A stretch of DNA of 64,000 nt from Turnera subulata (taxonomy: Eukaryota; Streptophyta; Magnoliopsida; Malpighiales; Passifloraceae). Location: assembly GCA_028386065.3 (NCBI GenBank), contig JAKUCV010001000.1:55809-119808 (forward strand). The letters run 5' to 3'. Positions 32,363-44,525 of this stretch are shown here, piece after piece (positions within the stretch are counted from its first letter, which is position 1; each line of letters starts with the position of its first letter). The notes under the pieces were generated by a model. It was not told the DNA's origin and did not search any database. It was given only the letters and a program-made list of their open reading frames with translations. The position numbers and the translations under genes were made by a program.

Positions 32363-35300
32363 ATGGGTTCTTCCAAAGCTACTCGCTTCCTTCTGCTCCA
32401 CTTCTTCGTTGCCTTTTATTTCATGCACCAATTCTCTGCTGCTGGAACCGGAGTTGATGCCCAACAAACGGCACAATTGCAAGTCAATGCCTCTGTTGGT
32501 CGCCCCATTCCAGAAACGCTCTTTGGAATCTTCTTTGAGGTTGGTTTTCTTTACTCTCTCAGTTTATGAGATTTAATTTTGACCGACTTTTGTTACTTAT
32601 GGAGTCTATTGTCGACAATTGTTGGTATTGTTAATTCTTGTTACCCCACCCATCCATCCCATTCCGCTTTAATGGCAATTCACAGAATTGAGCCATTTTG
32701 ATGTGTCTGTCTCTGTGTAAGCGTATTTGTTGACTGTGGAAAATGAGCAGAAACTCTAATATTCATCCGCAGGAGATCAACCATGCTGGAGCTGGTGGTC
32801 TATGGGCAGAGCTAGTAAGCAACCGGGGTAAATTCCTAACCCTATTACTCTGCCACAGAAAGAAAAATGAAAGAATGATATATGAAAGCTTAAAAATTGC
32901 ACTCGAAGTAATCTTCTAGTTCCAAATTTCAATGTCTTAGTTTTTTGAACTAAGTGTTCTGGATGGAACTTTCATTTTTATCATACAAGGCATAAATAAA
33001 ACCTTTGTGTAGGTCATGATGTTAACATTTCTTTGGGTCAAATATTAATACAACTCTTTTACATTTTTCTTGAAGCTGAGAACTTGTGAACCCTTGTTGT
33101 CCTTTTTCCAGGTTTTGAAGCAGGGGGCCAAAATGTTCCCTCAAACATTGACCCTTGGTCTATAATAGGTGATCAGTCATCTATAATTGTATCTACCGAC
33201 CGTTCTTCTTGCTTCGAGCGCAACAAGATTGCCCTCCGAATGGAGGTGCTCTGTGACAGCAAAGGCAGTAACCTTTGCCCCAGCAGTGGAGTTGGCATAT
33301 CCAATCCAGGATTTTGGGGCATGGTGAGAACTATTTGACTCTCTTGTGTATGACTTTTATTTATGCTTCTATTTTCTCCTTCTCACGTCAATTTAATTGT
33401 GACCAACTTTTTTCTGAATGTATTGAATTTCATTTTTGGTATTTAATTGATGTTACATTTGGTCTCTATGTTTTGGATTATTAATCACAGAGGTCATTTC
33501 TCCTTAACATGCCAATATCTTCATAATTTTCTTGTAAATTTTTATTTCAATTCTAATTGATTGTGTTCTTCCTTTGGCTGCTTTAGAATATTGAACAGGG
33601 AAAGACATATAAAGTAGTTCTTTATGTTCGCTCATTCGGATCTATCAATGTAACTGTGTCGTTGACAAGCTCAAATGGGTTGCAGACATTGGCTGCTGCC
33701 AATATTATGTGAGTGCCATTTTCAATGAATTTCATAATTTATGCCCTCCAACTGGTGGCTTCTTCCACACCAGCAACTTGAATCCATCTGTACTTTGTTG
33801 CAGAGCTTCTGATGTTTCTAACTGGACGAAGGCAGAGGTGCTGTTGGAAGCCAAGGGAACAAATCATAATTCGAGGCTTCAATTGACAACATCCAACAAA
33901 GGTGTAATATGGTTTGATCAAGTATCTGCTATGCCACTGGACTCATATAAGGTGCATTTTTTATCTTTCAAAAGTTATTTCTTTCCGCTTTCTTGTCATT
34001 GTGATTCTCAACTGGCATTGATGTGGTGAATAACATGATCTAGATCAGGCAATGGAGCTCAATGAACTAGTATGTTGTGCATAAGCTTAACCTTAATCAC
34101 TTCTGTTTTTTCGCTTCAGGTTTTCCGTAACCCATTGAAACTCATAGCTTCTTGAGGCTAATAAATTCCTTATGGTCACCTCTTTTTGTGAAAAAGAAGA
34201 CATTATTGCTTAAGTTTTGGTTCTAAGCAATCAAACTACTGATAAAAAAATTGTGGGTCCTGAGCTGTCTATACTTTCTTGTTGCGTGATAATGGTAGAT
34301 TATATATCTTAAGTACTAGGATGTCTGTCTTGGTAGGAAATCGAAACAGGACAAAAACGGATAGAGCAAAAGCCTCACTATTCTAGATATCATTAATATC
34401 TGGAGCAAAAGAGAGGAATTTGTGTTTTGAGGGAAACCCCGATTATAATCTAAGCCTTCTGAGTAATAATTAACTCTCTGAAGTTGTAAATCAGAACTTC
34501 AGGATGTTGGTACACGATATTCGAAATTTTAGTCTTCGTTTGACTTTGCTTACTTGTCCAAGATTTGTGGAGGTTATTGGAGAAAAAGCTTTCCATTTAC
34601 TGGTCTAGCAATGTAATGTTTCTTTGCCAGCATGCTTTCCCCTGCTACTTGAGTTTGTTCTCGTCTAAGCTAATCTACTTCTTTGTAACAGGGTCATGGT
34701 TTCCGAAGCGAGCTTGTTGAAATGCTTGAAAACATAAAACCTCAATTTATCAGATTCCCAGGTACATGCAAATTTTCATGAAATGTTTGTACCTTGGGTT
34801 GCATTATCTGAGATACTACTTTCGTTGGTGTGACCACCTTATCATCCCCATCTCTAAGCTCTTAGTGTTAATGCGAAAATGGAGCATTGCCCAAACCATA
34901 CTTTTTAGAAGTCTAGTTTAGAAAGAGGAGGATAATTTGTTTACTAATTTGTTCTGGCATGCTTAGTCTTTTATTCAAGTATGCACTAACGATCTCAAAA
35001 ATCATGTCCAGCTGTATTTAACATTGTTTCAATCATATTCTATTAGGTGGATGTTTTGTTGAAGGTGAATGGTTAAGAAATGCTTTTCGCTGGAAGGAGA
35101 GCATTGGACCTTGGGAAGAGAGACCTGGGCATTTTGGTGATGTTTGGATGTACTGGACCGACGATGGAATAGGCTATTTTGAGTTTCTTCAAGTAAGCAT
35201 CTTCTTTCAAGTTCAGGATCATGTGGAGTTATTTAATCGTGAAGGATTCTTGTTCTGTGCTACTTGGATATGATTTAAGGTCATTGTTTTCACAGTTAGC

Positions 35301-38300
35301 AGAAGATATTGGTGCACGACCAGTGTGGGTGTTCAACAATGGTATACTACTCGTGCTTTATTTCTCAGTATTTGTTTCCATCTCTATTCTGGGTTGACTT
35401 ATTTTCTTATTGTCTTTGTCATCATTTCAGGAATCAGCCATCAGGATCAAGTTGATACTTCCAGCATTTTACCCTTTGTGCAGGTATGTCGACAAGCTAT
35501 TTTATTTTGTTATTTGTTACCTTATTTTTATGGATCAGTTAGCTGTTTTATTTTGGGATCTCATATGGGTTGGACTTCACTGGACTGATGGATAAAATTT
35601 CCATGAAGCCTTGTCTTAGGAAGGGTCGGTGTAGGGATATGAATACCTATTGATGTTGTGGTGTCAATGGTAATGGTAGATGTATATATAAGATTAGTTC
35701 AGAATTCGTGTGGTGCTTTATCAGGATATCTTGAATTGATGCATCTTGGAAAATCTCATGTAGAGTTCAAGACAAGAGAAATAGTTGTGGGGGGAGGGTG
35801 TATAAAAAACTATGTATGTGAAGCTTATACAGATTTGACTTCAGACTTTTTAACTTGCCGGACTACTGGTACATAGAGATATCTTGCTCTCTTCATTTGT
35901 GTTAAGTTTTCTTCCATCACTTGCATGTTTATTTTAGTTCATCTTAACTTGAGAAGAAGTTATTTTAAGATTTTTTATTTGAGGTGTAGGATGATAAATA
36001 ACTGCATGCTATCTTTTTACAGAGAACAAATCTTTATTTATGGCTAATGATACCATATAATTGGTCATTTTAAAGATCGTTGACGATGATTACTAGCAAC
36101 TGTTACACTTCGGAAAAACTAACTGCAGTTTCCTTTTATTTGATTTCGTTGCTTAACAATCTGGAATTTCAGGAAGCCCTTGATGGTATTGAGTTTGCAA
36201 GAGGTGCTTCGGATTCTACGTGGGGCTCTGTCAGAGCTGCAATGGGGCACCCAGAGCCTTTTGACTTGAAATATGTTGCTGTTGGCAATGAAGATTGTGG
36301 GAAGAAGAACTATCGAGGCATGCATACTCTTGTTAGCACAAGTTTTTATTAGTGCAATACCTTTACAGCTACACCTGCATTTATAGGCATTCTTTTGTAT
36401 CCTATGCCAAAATTTCAAGTTCAACCAAAGTATGCATTTTTCGACTAGCGCTCATCTATTTAGATTTATGATGATGTATGAACTTGCACTTACATTTTAC
36501 ATATATTTCATGCTAACACATCTTTTTGGATCTTTTCTTCTGTGATGATGTTTCGCTAAATATATCTTTTGGCACTAAATTTTAGAAATCATTTTATATC
36601 GTTACTGAGATTTTACAACTTAGAAATTGTTAGTGATTCTATGGAGGACAATTATGATATGTTATGATGACTATGGTTTTGTTCTGCTATAGGTAAACCA
36701 TGGAGAAGGTAATCTTCTCCTGATTTTTGAGCATAGACCTAATTGGGAACTCAAATTTGCCTTTTCTCTTCTTGATCAGGAAACTACCTCAAGTTCTATG
36801 ATGCTATAAAACGTGCTTATCCTGACATCAAAATCATCTCCAACTGTGATGGGTCTTCTTCTCCTCTTGATCACCCTGCTGATTACTATGATTATCATGT
36901 AAACATCTTGTTTCAAAAGTTATCTTATAATTCAGAATAACAGTTTTGATTCTTGATCATAGTACAGAATTTGTGTTAGTTTGGAAACAGAACATTTAAC
37001 TCTTTTCTATCATCTGTTTTTGTAGGTCTATACATCTGCCAACGACATGTTTGCCAGGGCACATAAGTTTGATCGCACATCACGCAATGGTCCAAAGGTT
37101 TGTTCCTATGCTTTTCCATGACCTTGATTGGATTAAAATGATTATATAGTGAATATTCCTATCATTTGCTATTTCCAGGCATTTGTTAGTGAATATGCTG
37201 TGACTGGCAAGGATGCCGGGACTGGAAGCCTTTTGGCAGCACTTGCTGAAGCAGGGTTCCTCATTGGGCTGGAAAAGAACAGGTATGTTATAATTCTCCA
37301 GAGAACATACTTGTATGTGGTATTTGTCCATGCCTGTGTCAACGGTTGAGGACCTGTAGAGCTCCGACCATTGTCTTTTAAAAAGCTACCCATTGGTTTT
37401 TGGTTTGTGTTAGATATAGTTAAGCCATAACTTCAACATTACAAATTAATAACTTATCAGTGTTAGACCATTCCTCATGACTTAATTTTTCTTTCTGTTT
37501 TCTTCTAATTTTAATGCTCAGTAGCAATCTTTTAAACATCCTGAGGTCTGTCTTTTCTCCACTTGCAGTGATATTGTTGAGATGGCAAGCTATGCACCAC
37601 TTTTCGTGAATTCCAATGACAGGCGGTATCTCTCTCATTCTTATCCTCGAGATTTAGTAGTTTAAAATATAAAATCATGATAACATTTTTTCTGTACTCT
37701 TATTTTGAGATGTTGTCATGAAGGTGGAACCCAGATGCAATTGTGTTCAATTCAGCACAGCAGTATGGAACCCCTAGCTACTGGGTGCAACAGTTCTTCA
37801 GGGAGTCAAGTGGAGCAACTCTGCTTAGTTCTACACTTCAAACAAATTCATCTTCACTCATTGCATCTGCAGTCAAATGGAAAAATGCTGCAGACGGTAA
37901 CAGCTATATCAAAATCAAGGTCTTGAAATTTTCTTGATATGACTAGTATTTTATAATACCATTCAATACAGTAATATTCGGGGGAAACAAAAAAGAAGAA
38001 AAGGAATGAAAATCCATCAGCTCAGTGGAGATATTTTTTATACTGGTCATCTGCTTATCCTAGGTGAAACATAAACCTACAGTTCTGTGGAGATTATGTT
38101 CTACCTATTGGATTCAACCTTTTTCTAGATAAAACAGTATAAAGACAGAGAGATGGAGAGAGACATTAGTTTTTTATTTATTTCTAATTGAATCATTTGG
38201 TGAGGCTCTTACTTTTGGGTTAAATGAATCCTCAGATTGTGAATTTCGGAAGTAGCAAGGTGAATCTCAAAGTTGTGGTTGATGGTTTGGGCCTGAATTC

Positions 38301-39084
38301 GATTCAGTTGTCTGGATCAACAAAGACTGTACTTACGTCTGCCAACTTAATGGATGAGAATTCCTTCAATGATCCGAAAAAGGTATTAAATAGATTCACC
38401 TTGTACTTCTTATTTTTCATTAGGAAAGTTTTATTTCTCTGTGGATTTAAGATGTATGGATTCATATTTACAGGGATGTGCTATTTAGTTTCTACCTTGC
38501 CTATTGATTGCTTCTGTGGCAGTTTTGTCAGCTTCTGAGAAATGAAGGAAATAGTAACCATTTAGAATTTGTTAAGAGAAAGTGCAAGTATGCTCTCAGA
38601 ATATGGAATCCTTTTTTCCTTTTGTCTTCTTTGTTTCTGGATTGAGATGTGCGGGTATCTTCCCGGCTATCTAGTGCAGGTTGATGGAAATTAGTGTTCA
38701 AAAGAAAGTAGTGCAGAAGTCATTTGAATGGCATAATTGGCAAGACTGCCATCTGCTGTGCATCAATTTCAACTTCCACCCCACTTAACCCTCAATAGTC
38801 AATTCCCATTATGAGTCTTATGCATGCTATTTTTGCTTTGCTGGTGTTTGCCATTATACTCGGTTTCTTAATCTTGACCATGTAATATACTCATTACTGA
38901 TATGTCAATTAACGTTACTCTATGATTGCAGGTATTTCCTGCCCAGAGTCTGCTTGAGAATGCAGACAAGGAAATGGATGTTGTGCTCTCACCCTACTCC
39001 GTGAGTTCGTTTGATTTGGCCACAGCATCAAACGATATTATCAGACTCCCCGAGAAGGATTCCTCCTCCAGATCTTCCTTTTAA
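32363..39084 (+). CDS. ASD1-like: Alpha-L-arabinofuranosidase, GH51 (ASD1 type)
   Basis: Seventeen coding exons, 2022 nt, 673 residues, close to Arabidopsis ASD1: 32363-32539, 32773-32827, 33112-33323, 33587-33708, 33804-33951, 34692-34761, 35047-35192, 35296-35341, 35431-35483, 36173-36317, 36780-36898, 37026-37097, 37179-37282, 37569-37625, 37724-37919, 38236-38382, 38932-39084. Every junction keeps frame. A signal peptide (LLLHFFVAFYFM, residues 9-20) sends it to the cell wall. Exons 2-5 form the N-terminal carbohydrate-binding-like part (NPGFWGMNIEQGKTYKV), the middle the (beta/alpha)8 barrel, the rest the C-terminal beta domain. The acid/base Glu is in VAVGNEDCG (about 383) and the nucleophile Glu in AFVSEYAV (about 460). 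It releases terminal arabinose from arabinan and arabinoxylan. Intron 10 has a GC donor (CGAG|GCATGC). No faults seen; likely functional. Confidence 0.95.
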
Positions 39085-40793
39085 AAGTGAATAATTACCA
39101 TCTGTAATTATTAATAAATATAATGAAAGGAACAATATAGTTTCTCTTAGTTTGTTAGGTCTAAGTGATCTCATCATTTATAAATGAACCCCACGTTGCT
39201 AGTGCAAATCGCAATCTCTCCTGTATACATACATTTCATCATTTAAAGGAAATAATAATAATAAAAAAAAAATCTCTTGCTGATTTCATACACTTTTACT
39301 CGCCTGCGTTTATCTGAAACGTCTGGCGCATCCCTTGGTTCTATACTAGGATCCAAGAGATCAATGTTGCTGGGTTCGTTTGTCATCTTTTCTTGTTTGT
39401 TAACGTACATTCTGTAAGCGCCATCACCAAGTTTTAAGAGTGACTATTTCCTCCTGATTAGAATTTTCATGGTAGTTTATCGCTTTTTTTTTTTTTTTGT
39501 AATTCATAGTTATTTCAAAAAAGATTTGAGTAAACCAAATTTGGTTCAATGGCAGCAGCTATTAGTTGAAATTCTGTCTTTTCTAAAGAATTGAGGAGAT
39601 ACAACCTACTGTTGGGTTTACGACAGTGACAATATTTCCATCTTCAAATGAAGGGTTTTTTTTAAAAAAAAAAAAATATGAAAACACTACCCCTTGCACT
39701 TTAATTTTAATTTTTTTTGTATTATTATTGTTTAATCGTTCACTATCTATGAAGAGAGCCCTAGGGACCACTACCCCTAATTGTTCCATAAAATTCACTT
39801 GTGCAGTGACTGCAACCTAGAACTCGAGCCCCAAAGAACTTTGCTCTTTCTACTCGCTGTCTAGCACACCATGCTTCTGCTGCCAGAGCAGAGCTGCATC
39901 TGTTCTTTATCATCATGATTTTCGCCATTCTGCCTCTTCCACTCTTAGGACCCCTCTAGTTTAGCAAAGTCATTGAATCTGTTGAAGACAGCACAGTGGG
40001 TTTTTTGGGACTGCCATGCCAAAACTTGGGGGGAAAAAAGTTGAAAGTAGTCAGCTTGAACTGGTGACTGGCTGTTGCTGTGACAACCACTCTTATGACA
40101 GACCAAATCAGTAATCTGAACGATGCTCTCAATATCACATGGACGCCCAATGCTTCACCGTTTCTACTAGCACTTCCACATCTCCCCACATGTCTTTACA
40201 ATCAGAAAACAGGAGGTAAAACAAGTCTAGGATCCGCCCGCCATTTCTTGGAACTCCTGCATAAAACGCCCAGGACCGGGGAGCCAGGTAGCTCTCACAT
40301 GCTCACAAGAAACAGGACATGACATTTCAGCCATTTCACTTCCTCTTTCTACCCATCTTTGTCTTCGTGGAGCCAAAAAAACAGCCAGCCTCCACATGTT
40401 AATCCTGGTTTTCTTACTTGCTTTCTTATTAAAGTGGTCTAGACTATACAAAACTCTTTTGCTGTATTACATGCTAGCTATTGAAGTAAACGAATTAGGA
40501 TGTAAAGGCAGGATAACATTCAACACGCATCTACTCAGCAAGTTTGCAGAAAACACAGGAATAGAAGAAATCATGCAACCCAGCAGAATAGGAGAGAAAT
40601 ACAAAGTGTCGTCCATATCTGCGTATTCGAATTGGTTGTGAAGTGAGAGTAAGTTATGCCATGATTCTAGTTAATGCGCGCACATAGAGTGAAAGGCATG
40701 CCAAATCTAGATATGCAATCCAAGTATGATGAATGGGAATCATTTCATATTTGTTGGGCGACTATGGTTCTGGCTGCAAGATTAAGATCATAA
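39085..40793. other. 3' flank of the GH51 gene and spacer
   Basis: The first 100 bases are 3' UTR with AATAAATATAATG near 39113. Poly-A and poly-T tracts are at 39262-39271 and 39486-39500. No gene found; short frames on both strands show no family likeness. Confidence 0.4.
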
Positions 40794-40877
40794 CAGCATG
40801 TTTGATTGGATGTAATACGGATGTAAAGGAAAGGAATCAATGGCCACTCATCCGATTCCATCCAACCAAACATGCCA
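40794..40877. mobile_element. Very short MITE-like element, possible Tourist relative
   Basis: 84 bases with imperfect terminal inverted repeats (CAGCATGTTTGATTGGA and, from the other end, TGGCATGTTTGGTTGGA) and TAA on both sides (40791-40793, 40878-40880). Size and TAA duplication fit a deleted Tourist-type MITE. Confidence 0.6.
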
Positions 40878-41106
40878 TAAGAGTAAGCATTTCAAAGTCA
40901 TTACTCAGTTAAAACGCCAAAGACGAGGGAATTGAAGGCATATAAATTTTGGGAATTGAAGGCAAATTTGTTTGCATCAAATTACAGTTAAAGTATTTCT
41001 GCTGATCAAGATAATAGGGGGAAAAAATGAACAGATTGGGGAAGCAAACTAGAATTAAATTACTAACAAGGCCTTGGAAATGAAGAAGCCGGGGGGCCTA
41101 ACAAAG

Positions 41107-41867
41107 TCATACATTCTTCAATTTTTTGACCTTGGAAGGGGGCCATCGGCCCTTCTTCCGGAGCTGCCTTTTGCGGACGAGCCTCTTCCTCCGGAGCCTA
41201 ATCTTTCTGGCCAACTTCATCCTCAGCTTCTGCTCCATCCTCTCCTGAAGCTTTGACTCCAGTGGCAGCTTCTCGACGGGGGTCTCTGCCGCTGCAGGGG
41301 GATCGCCGCTGCTACTGACATCGTCCGGAGAGGATGAAGCCCTGACCACGACGAGGTTCCGGCGGCAACGAACGCAGGCACCGCAGGGGCACGCGTTGAG
41401 ATGGAGAGGCTTCAGGTGAATCCTCCTCCTGGAAGCTGGAAAGCAACAAAATCTAATGAAATGAGGAATATTATTATCATTTTTAATGACAATAATGCAA
41501 ACATTTCAAACGACGACCAGTATTTTGTTCGAAGAAATTTCCAAGTGAGCTACAAAATGCAAAGCCAAAGAGGCGGCGGTTACCCAATTTTTCAAAGCAA
41601 ACAATCAGCCAAAGGCAATCGAAGATTAGTGGTGGAAGGAAGCAGTAAATTATTTCTCACTGAAAAAAAAAGAGAGTGAAGAAGAGTTGTAGAAGGAATT
41701 GAAAGAGGGGAAGGGAGAGGAGTACCTGTAGCTGCTGGTGTAGGGGTAGAAATGGATGGGAAAGTTAGAGAGGAAGACAAGGAAGGAGAAGGGAGAGAGG
41801 TAAGAGGAAAGGAGGAGAGAGCAAGGGAGAGAGGAGTGCTGCTGCTGCTCCCCATCATCATCATCAT
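41107..41867 (-). CDS. PSRP5: Plastid-specific ribosomal protein PSRP5 (cL37)
   Basis: Two exons: 41726-41867 and 41107-41435, giving 156 codons. Exon 1 encodes a Ser/Thr/Pro/Leu-rich transit peptide starting with five Met (ATG repeat 41853-41867). The intron is phase 1 (ACAG|GTACTC; acceptor GCTTTCCAG). A second AG seven bases further would shift the frame into a stop, so the first is chosen. The mature part ends LPLESKLQERMEQKLRMKLA, RKIRLRRKRLVRKRQLRKKG, RWPPSKVKKLKNV, the signature of PSRP5, a small basic protein of the chloroplast 50S subunit. A short Cys-rich ACPCGACVRC segment near the exon 2 start is odd for the family but in frame. From memory the Arabidopsis gene lies next to ALADIN, as it does here within 8 kb. 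Confidence 0.9.
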
Positions 41868-42496
41868 TTCTTCTTTCTCTGTGAATTTTGTGTTTGTTGT
41901 TTTTGGATAAGGGGAAGGGATGGCTTTGGTTTGGTTGAGCTTTTAACTCCTTTTACTTCTTCCTTCCTTTCCTTCCTCTCCCGACAAGGATAACACTGTC
42001 AAATGATAAAAATAACACGCCCTGTTTCGAAACGTTTCTCTACTACTACGACTACCTCCGTTCCATTCTTCTTCATCTTATTTCACTAGTTTTTTTATGC
42101 ACCTCGTAAGATTTCTTTAATAATCTAAATAAAAATACGCATTATTTAGAATGTATTTATGTTGTAGAATAAGAATTTATAAATTAATTATTATTAGTGA
42201 TATTTGTTTATTTTTTTGGTATTCTAAATTACATAATTTTAATTATTAACTTATATTATGAGTTAAGGAGATTTATTAAATTATATTATTATTATTCTTT
42301 TTCTCAATTGTTGTTCTATTTGGTAGTTTATGCTAACTCGATTGTATTTAATTTTGGGCTTGGAATGCTTTATAAGTTTAATTAGTAAAATATGGATATC
42401 CACAGGAGTTTAGCCCATTAGGAACACATTTCCTGCAGCCCATTTTGGCTCTGATTTTCGTGAAAAATCAGAATCAAAATTACCTTTTACGAGAAA
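41868..42496. other. PSRP5 upstream region
   Basis: CT-rich leader sequence on the minus strand to about 41990, then AT-rich spacer with ATT runs. No gene seen. Confidence 0.4.
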
Positions 42497-43359
42497 TGTT
42501 AGAATATGGTCAAAAGGTGTTGAAATTAGGTTGATTTGGGTGTATTAATGATAATTAGAATGGTATGTAGGAGTGGTAAGCAAGAAAGAAGTATATTCTG
42601 GTCTGACAACCTTTAATTCACGCGGAAAGATCAATCAGATCAGGAATTAATGAGAATTGGGACCGAAAAAAGGCAAGAATGCGTAACAGTGGAAAGTGTC
42701 AGGCGCTCATCTCGTGATGACCGCTATGCCCGGTGGCCATGTGTCCTTGTTATGTGGAAATTCCAAGCTTTTTAACCATTATGACGATCCTGCACGTTTT
42801 TTGTGGGATTTTCAGCAAGAATCCCGACCATTATGAAGTCCATGACCTCTGTACTCCTAGAACTCTATAAATAGAGCGCCCCCCCCCCCAAGCATCAAGT
42901 AAAAGGATTAGAAGGCAATCAAGGTGAAGCTTAAATGAGGAAAGGTTGTGGGTGTAGACAACCACCCAACAAAGTAAGGAGCTAGAGGAGGTCTTTAATA
43001 GGTAAGCCTTGATCCTTTTATTTTCTATTGAATTGATTACCGGGGTACGTAGGTCGTCTCTAGTGGTGGAGACTCAAGCCAAATCTTTTCCCCCTTCCCT
43101 TTTCTTTTAATTTCATAATATTTGTTTTGTTGATGTGTTTAATATCCACACTTGCACACTTAAACAAGGCATACAATTTGGTTCAATTATTATACAAAAT
43201 TTTGCCTCAGCACGGGTGGGTGCCTAACACCTTCCTACTTGTGACGAGCCCCTGAATCCAACAATCTCTGGTTCGCTATGATCAGTCCCTTAAGTTTGTT
43301 GCCTAAGAGAAGTGATGCCTAAAAGGTTTTTCTCTGAATTTTTTCAAGAAATAAAATCA
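42497..43359 (+). mobile_element. LTR of a second retroelement family
   Basis: Candidate LTR of 863 bases from TGTTAGAATATGG to AATAAAATCA. It carries a TATA box CTATAAATAGAG (about 42866), a C10 run directly after it, and a polyadenylation-like AATAAA at its end. The sequence after its 3' end, TGGCGACTCCA (43363-43373), looks like a primer-binding site as I recall for tRNA-Arg-primed plant gypsy elements. The left end is less certain; no second LTR or target duplication was found. Confidence 0.55.
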
Positions 43360-44023
43360 GGATGGCGACTCCATGTTGTTGTTGGATAATAACACATTAA
43401 GGCGAGGAGGCCAAATGGATTGATTTGGCTCGGGTCCTCGCAGTTAGGAAAATCAAAATTATTATGATTTTGAGGAATAGTCAAATTCGGGCCTCGTGGT
43501 AGAGTTTGCAGACGAGGCATGGCGTGCTCCAAATGGTCCATCTTCTGGTTGGTGAGGTTGACTTATTGTATGACTGTGTTGAACATATTCGTCAGTCGCA
43601 CCTCCAATCCTTGGTTCTGGCGTAAATTCTACTCTTCAAAAATAGTCGTGATTATGGCTAATTGGCCTTCTATAACAATGAGCCTCTCATGCTTAGAGAT
43701 CTTCCCCCGCGCACTAGAGGACTCTGCAATATGGACCGATGTGGTACCTGTCTGTTGTTGAGCCGAAAGACGGCCAAAATTGAGCTGCTTGGTGAGAGTC
43801 GGTGAGCAGAAGGCTGAGCCATTTGTACCCTCATCCTCAAGCTCCTCAATGAGTGGTTCTTCCTCATCGACGAAAGGATTCTCCTTTTTGGAGCCCACTT
43901 CATTGACTTTCTTCTTACCTTCAGCCTTGCTCTTGCTCTAGCTGAACTCTGCCATGATTTTCTTGGTAATGGCCTCCACATGCGGCTTTCCGTAATGCTT
44001 CTCGACTTTGTCCTGGTGATCAT
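43344..44023 (-). pseudogene. Antisense retroelement reading frame behind the PBS
   Basis: On the minus strand a nearly continuous frame reads GSKKENPFVDEEEPLIEELE, then FCSPTLTKQLNFGRLSAQQQ, KISKHERLIVIEGQLAIITT and, after one TAG (about 43630), TNQKMDHLEHAMPRLQTLPR. It is acidic, then coiled-coil-like, resembling the spacer part of a gag or accessory protein. It runs towards the LTR, opposite to the LTR's own direction. I do not recognise the family. It could be an antisense accessory ORF or the remnant of a second element in reverse. Confidence 0.4.
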
Positions 44024-44525
44024 TCAACTCGCGGCGTTTAGCATTTGCAAGTGCATTGTTGAAGTCTGACTTCTTCTAAAGAGGAGCCTTAAGTGCCTCC
44101 CAAGTAGTAATGAAATCACAATTTTCCCGAGACTACTTAGGGAAGAACACTCCTCTCGGGTTTGCACCCCTAAATCTGACAGCTAAGGGCTAAGAATCAA
44201 AAAAAGAGGAAAAAAAAAAGATTATGGAGCCATGGCTCTGACGGTCATGTTGCGACGATCGCCGGGTCATGGGGGTCATCTCTTCCAAGCCCGCCAGTGG
44301 TGGCGGTCATGTCTGGGCGATTTTTCCTTTTTTCTTACTTTCTCTCCTCCAATCCGATTCCTAATTGGTTCCCACGCCTTCTAGAGTATTTCATGACCCA
44401 GAAAATACCCTAAACTTGTCTCCTACTCCACTACTTTTCCTTTTTATCTAATTACACATCAAATTATTCCTCTTTTCTATTAAAACTACCATAAAAATAC
44501 AAAATAGGCAAAATATATATTTAAT
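44024..44525. other. Retroelement remnant or spacer
   Basis: Contains short broken frames (for example a Cys-poor, Lys/Ser-rich stretch on the minus strand), an A-rich tract at 44199-44220 and GC-richer sequence around 44230-44320. No firm feature. Confidence 0.3.

Noticed and set aside
40080..40641. 80-codon plus frames between the GH51 gene and PSRP5
   Set aside because: Short, without family likeness or splice context; expected by chance.
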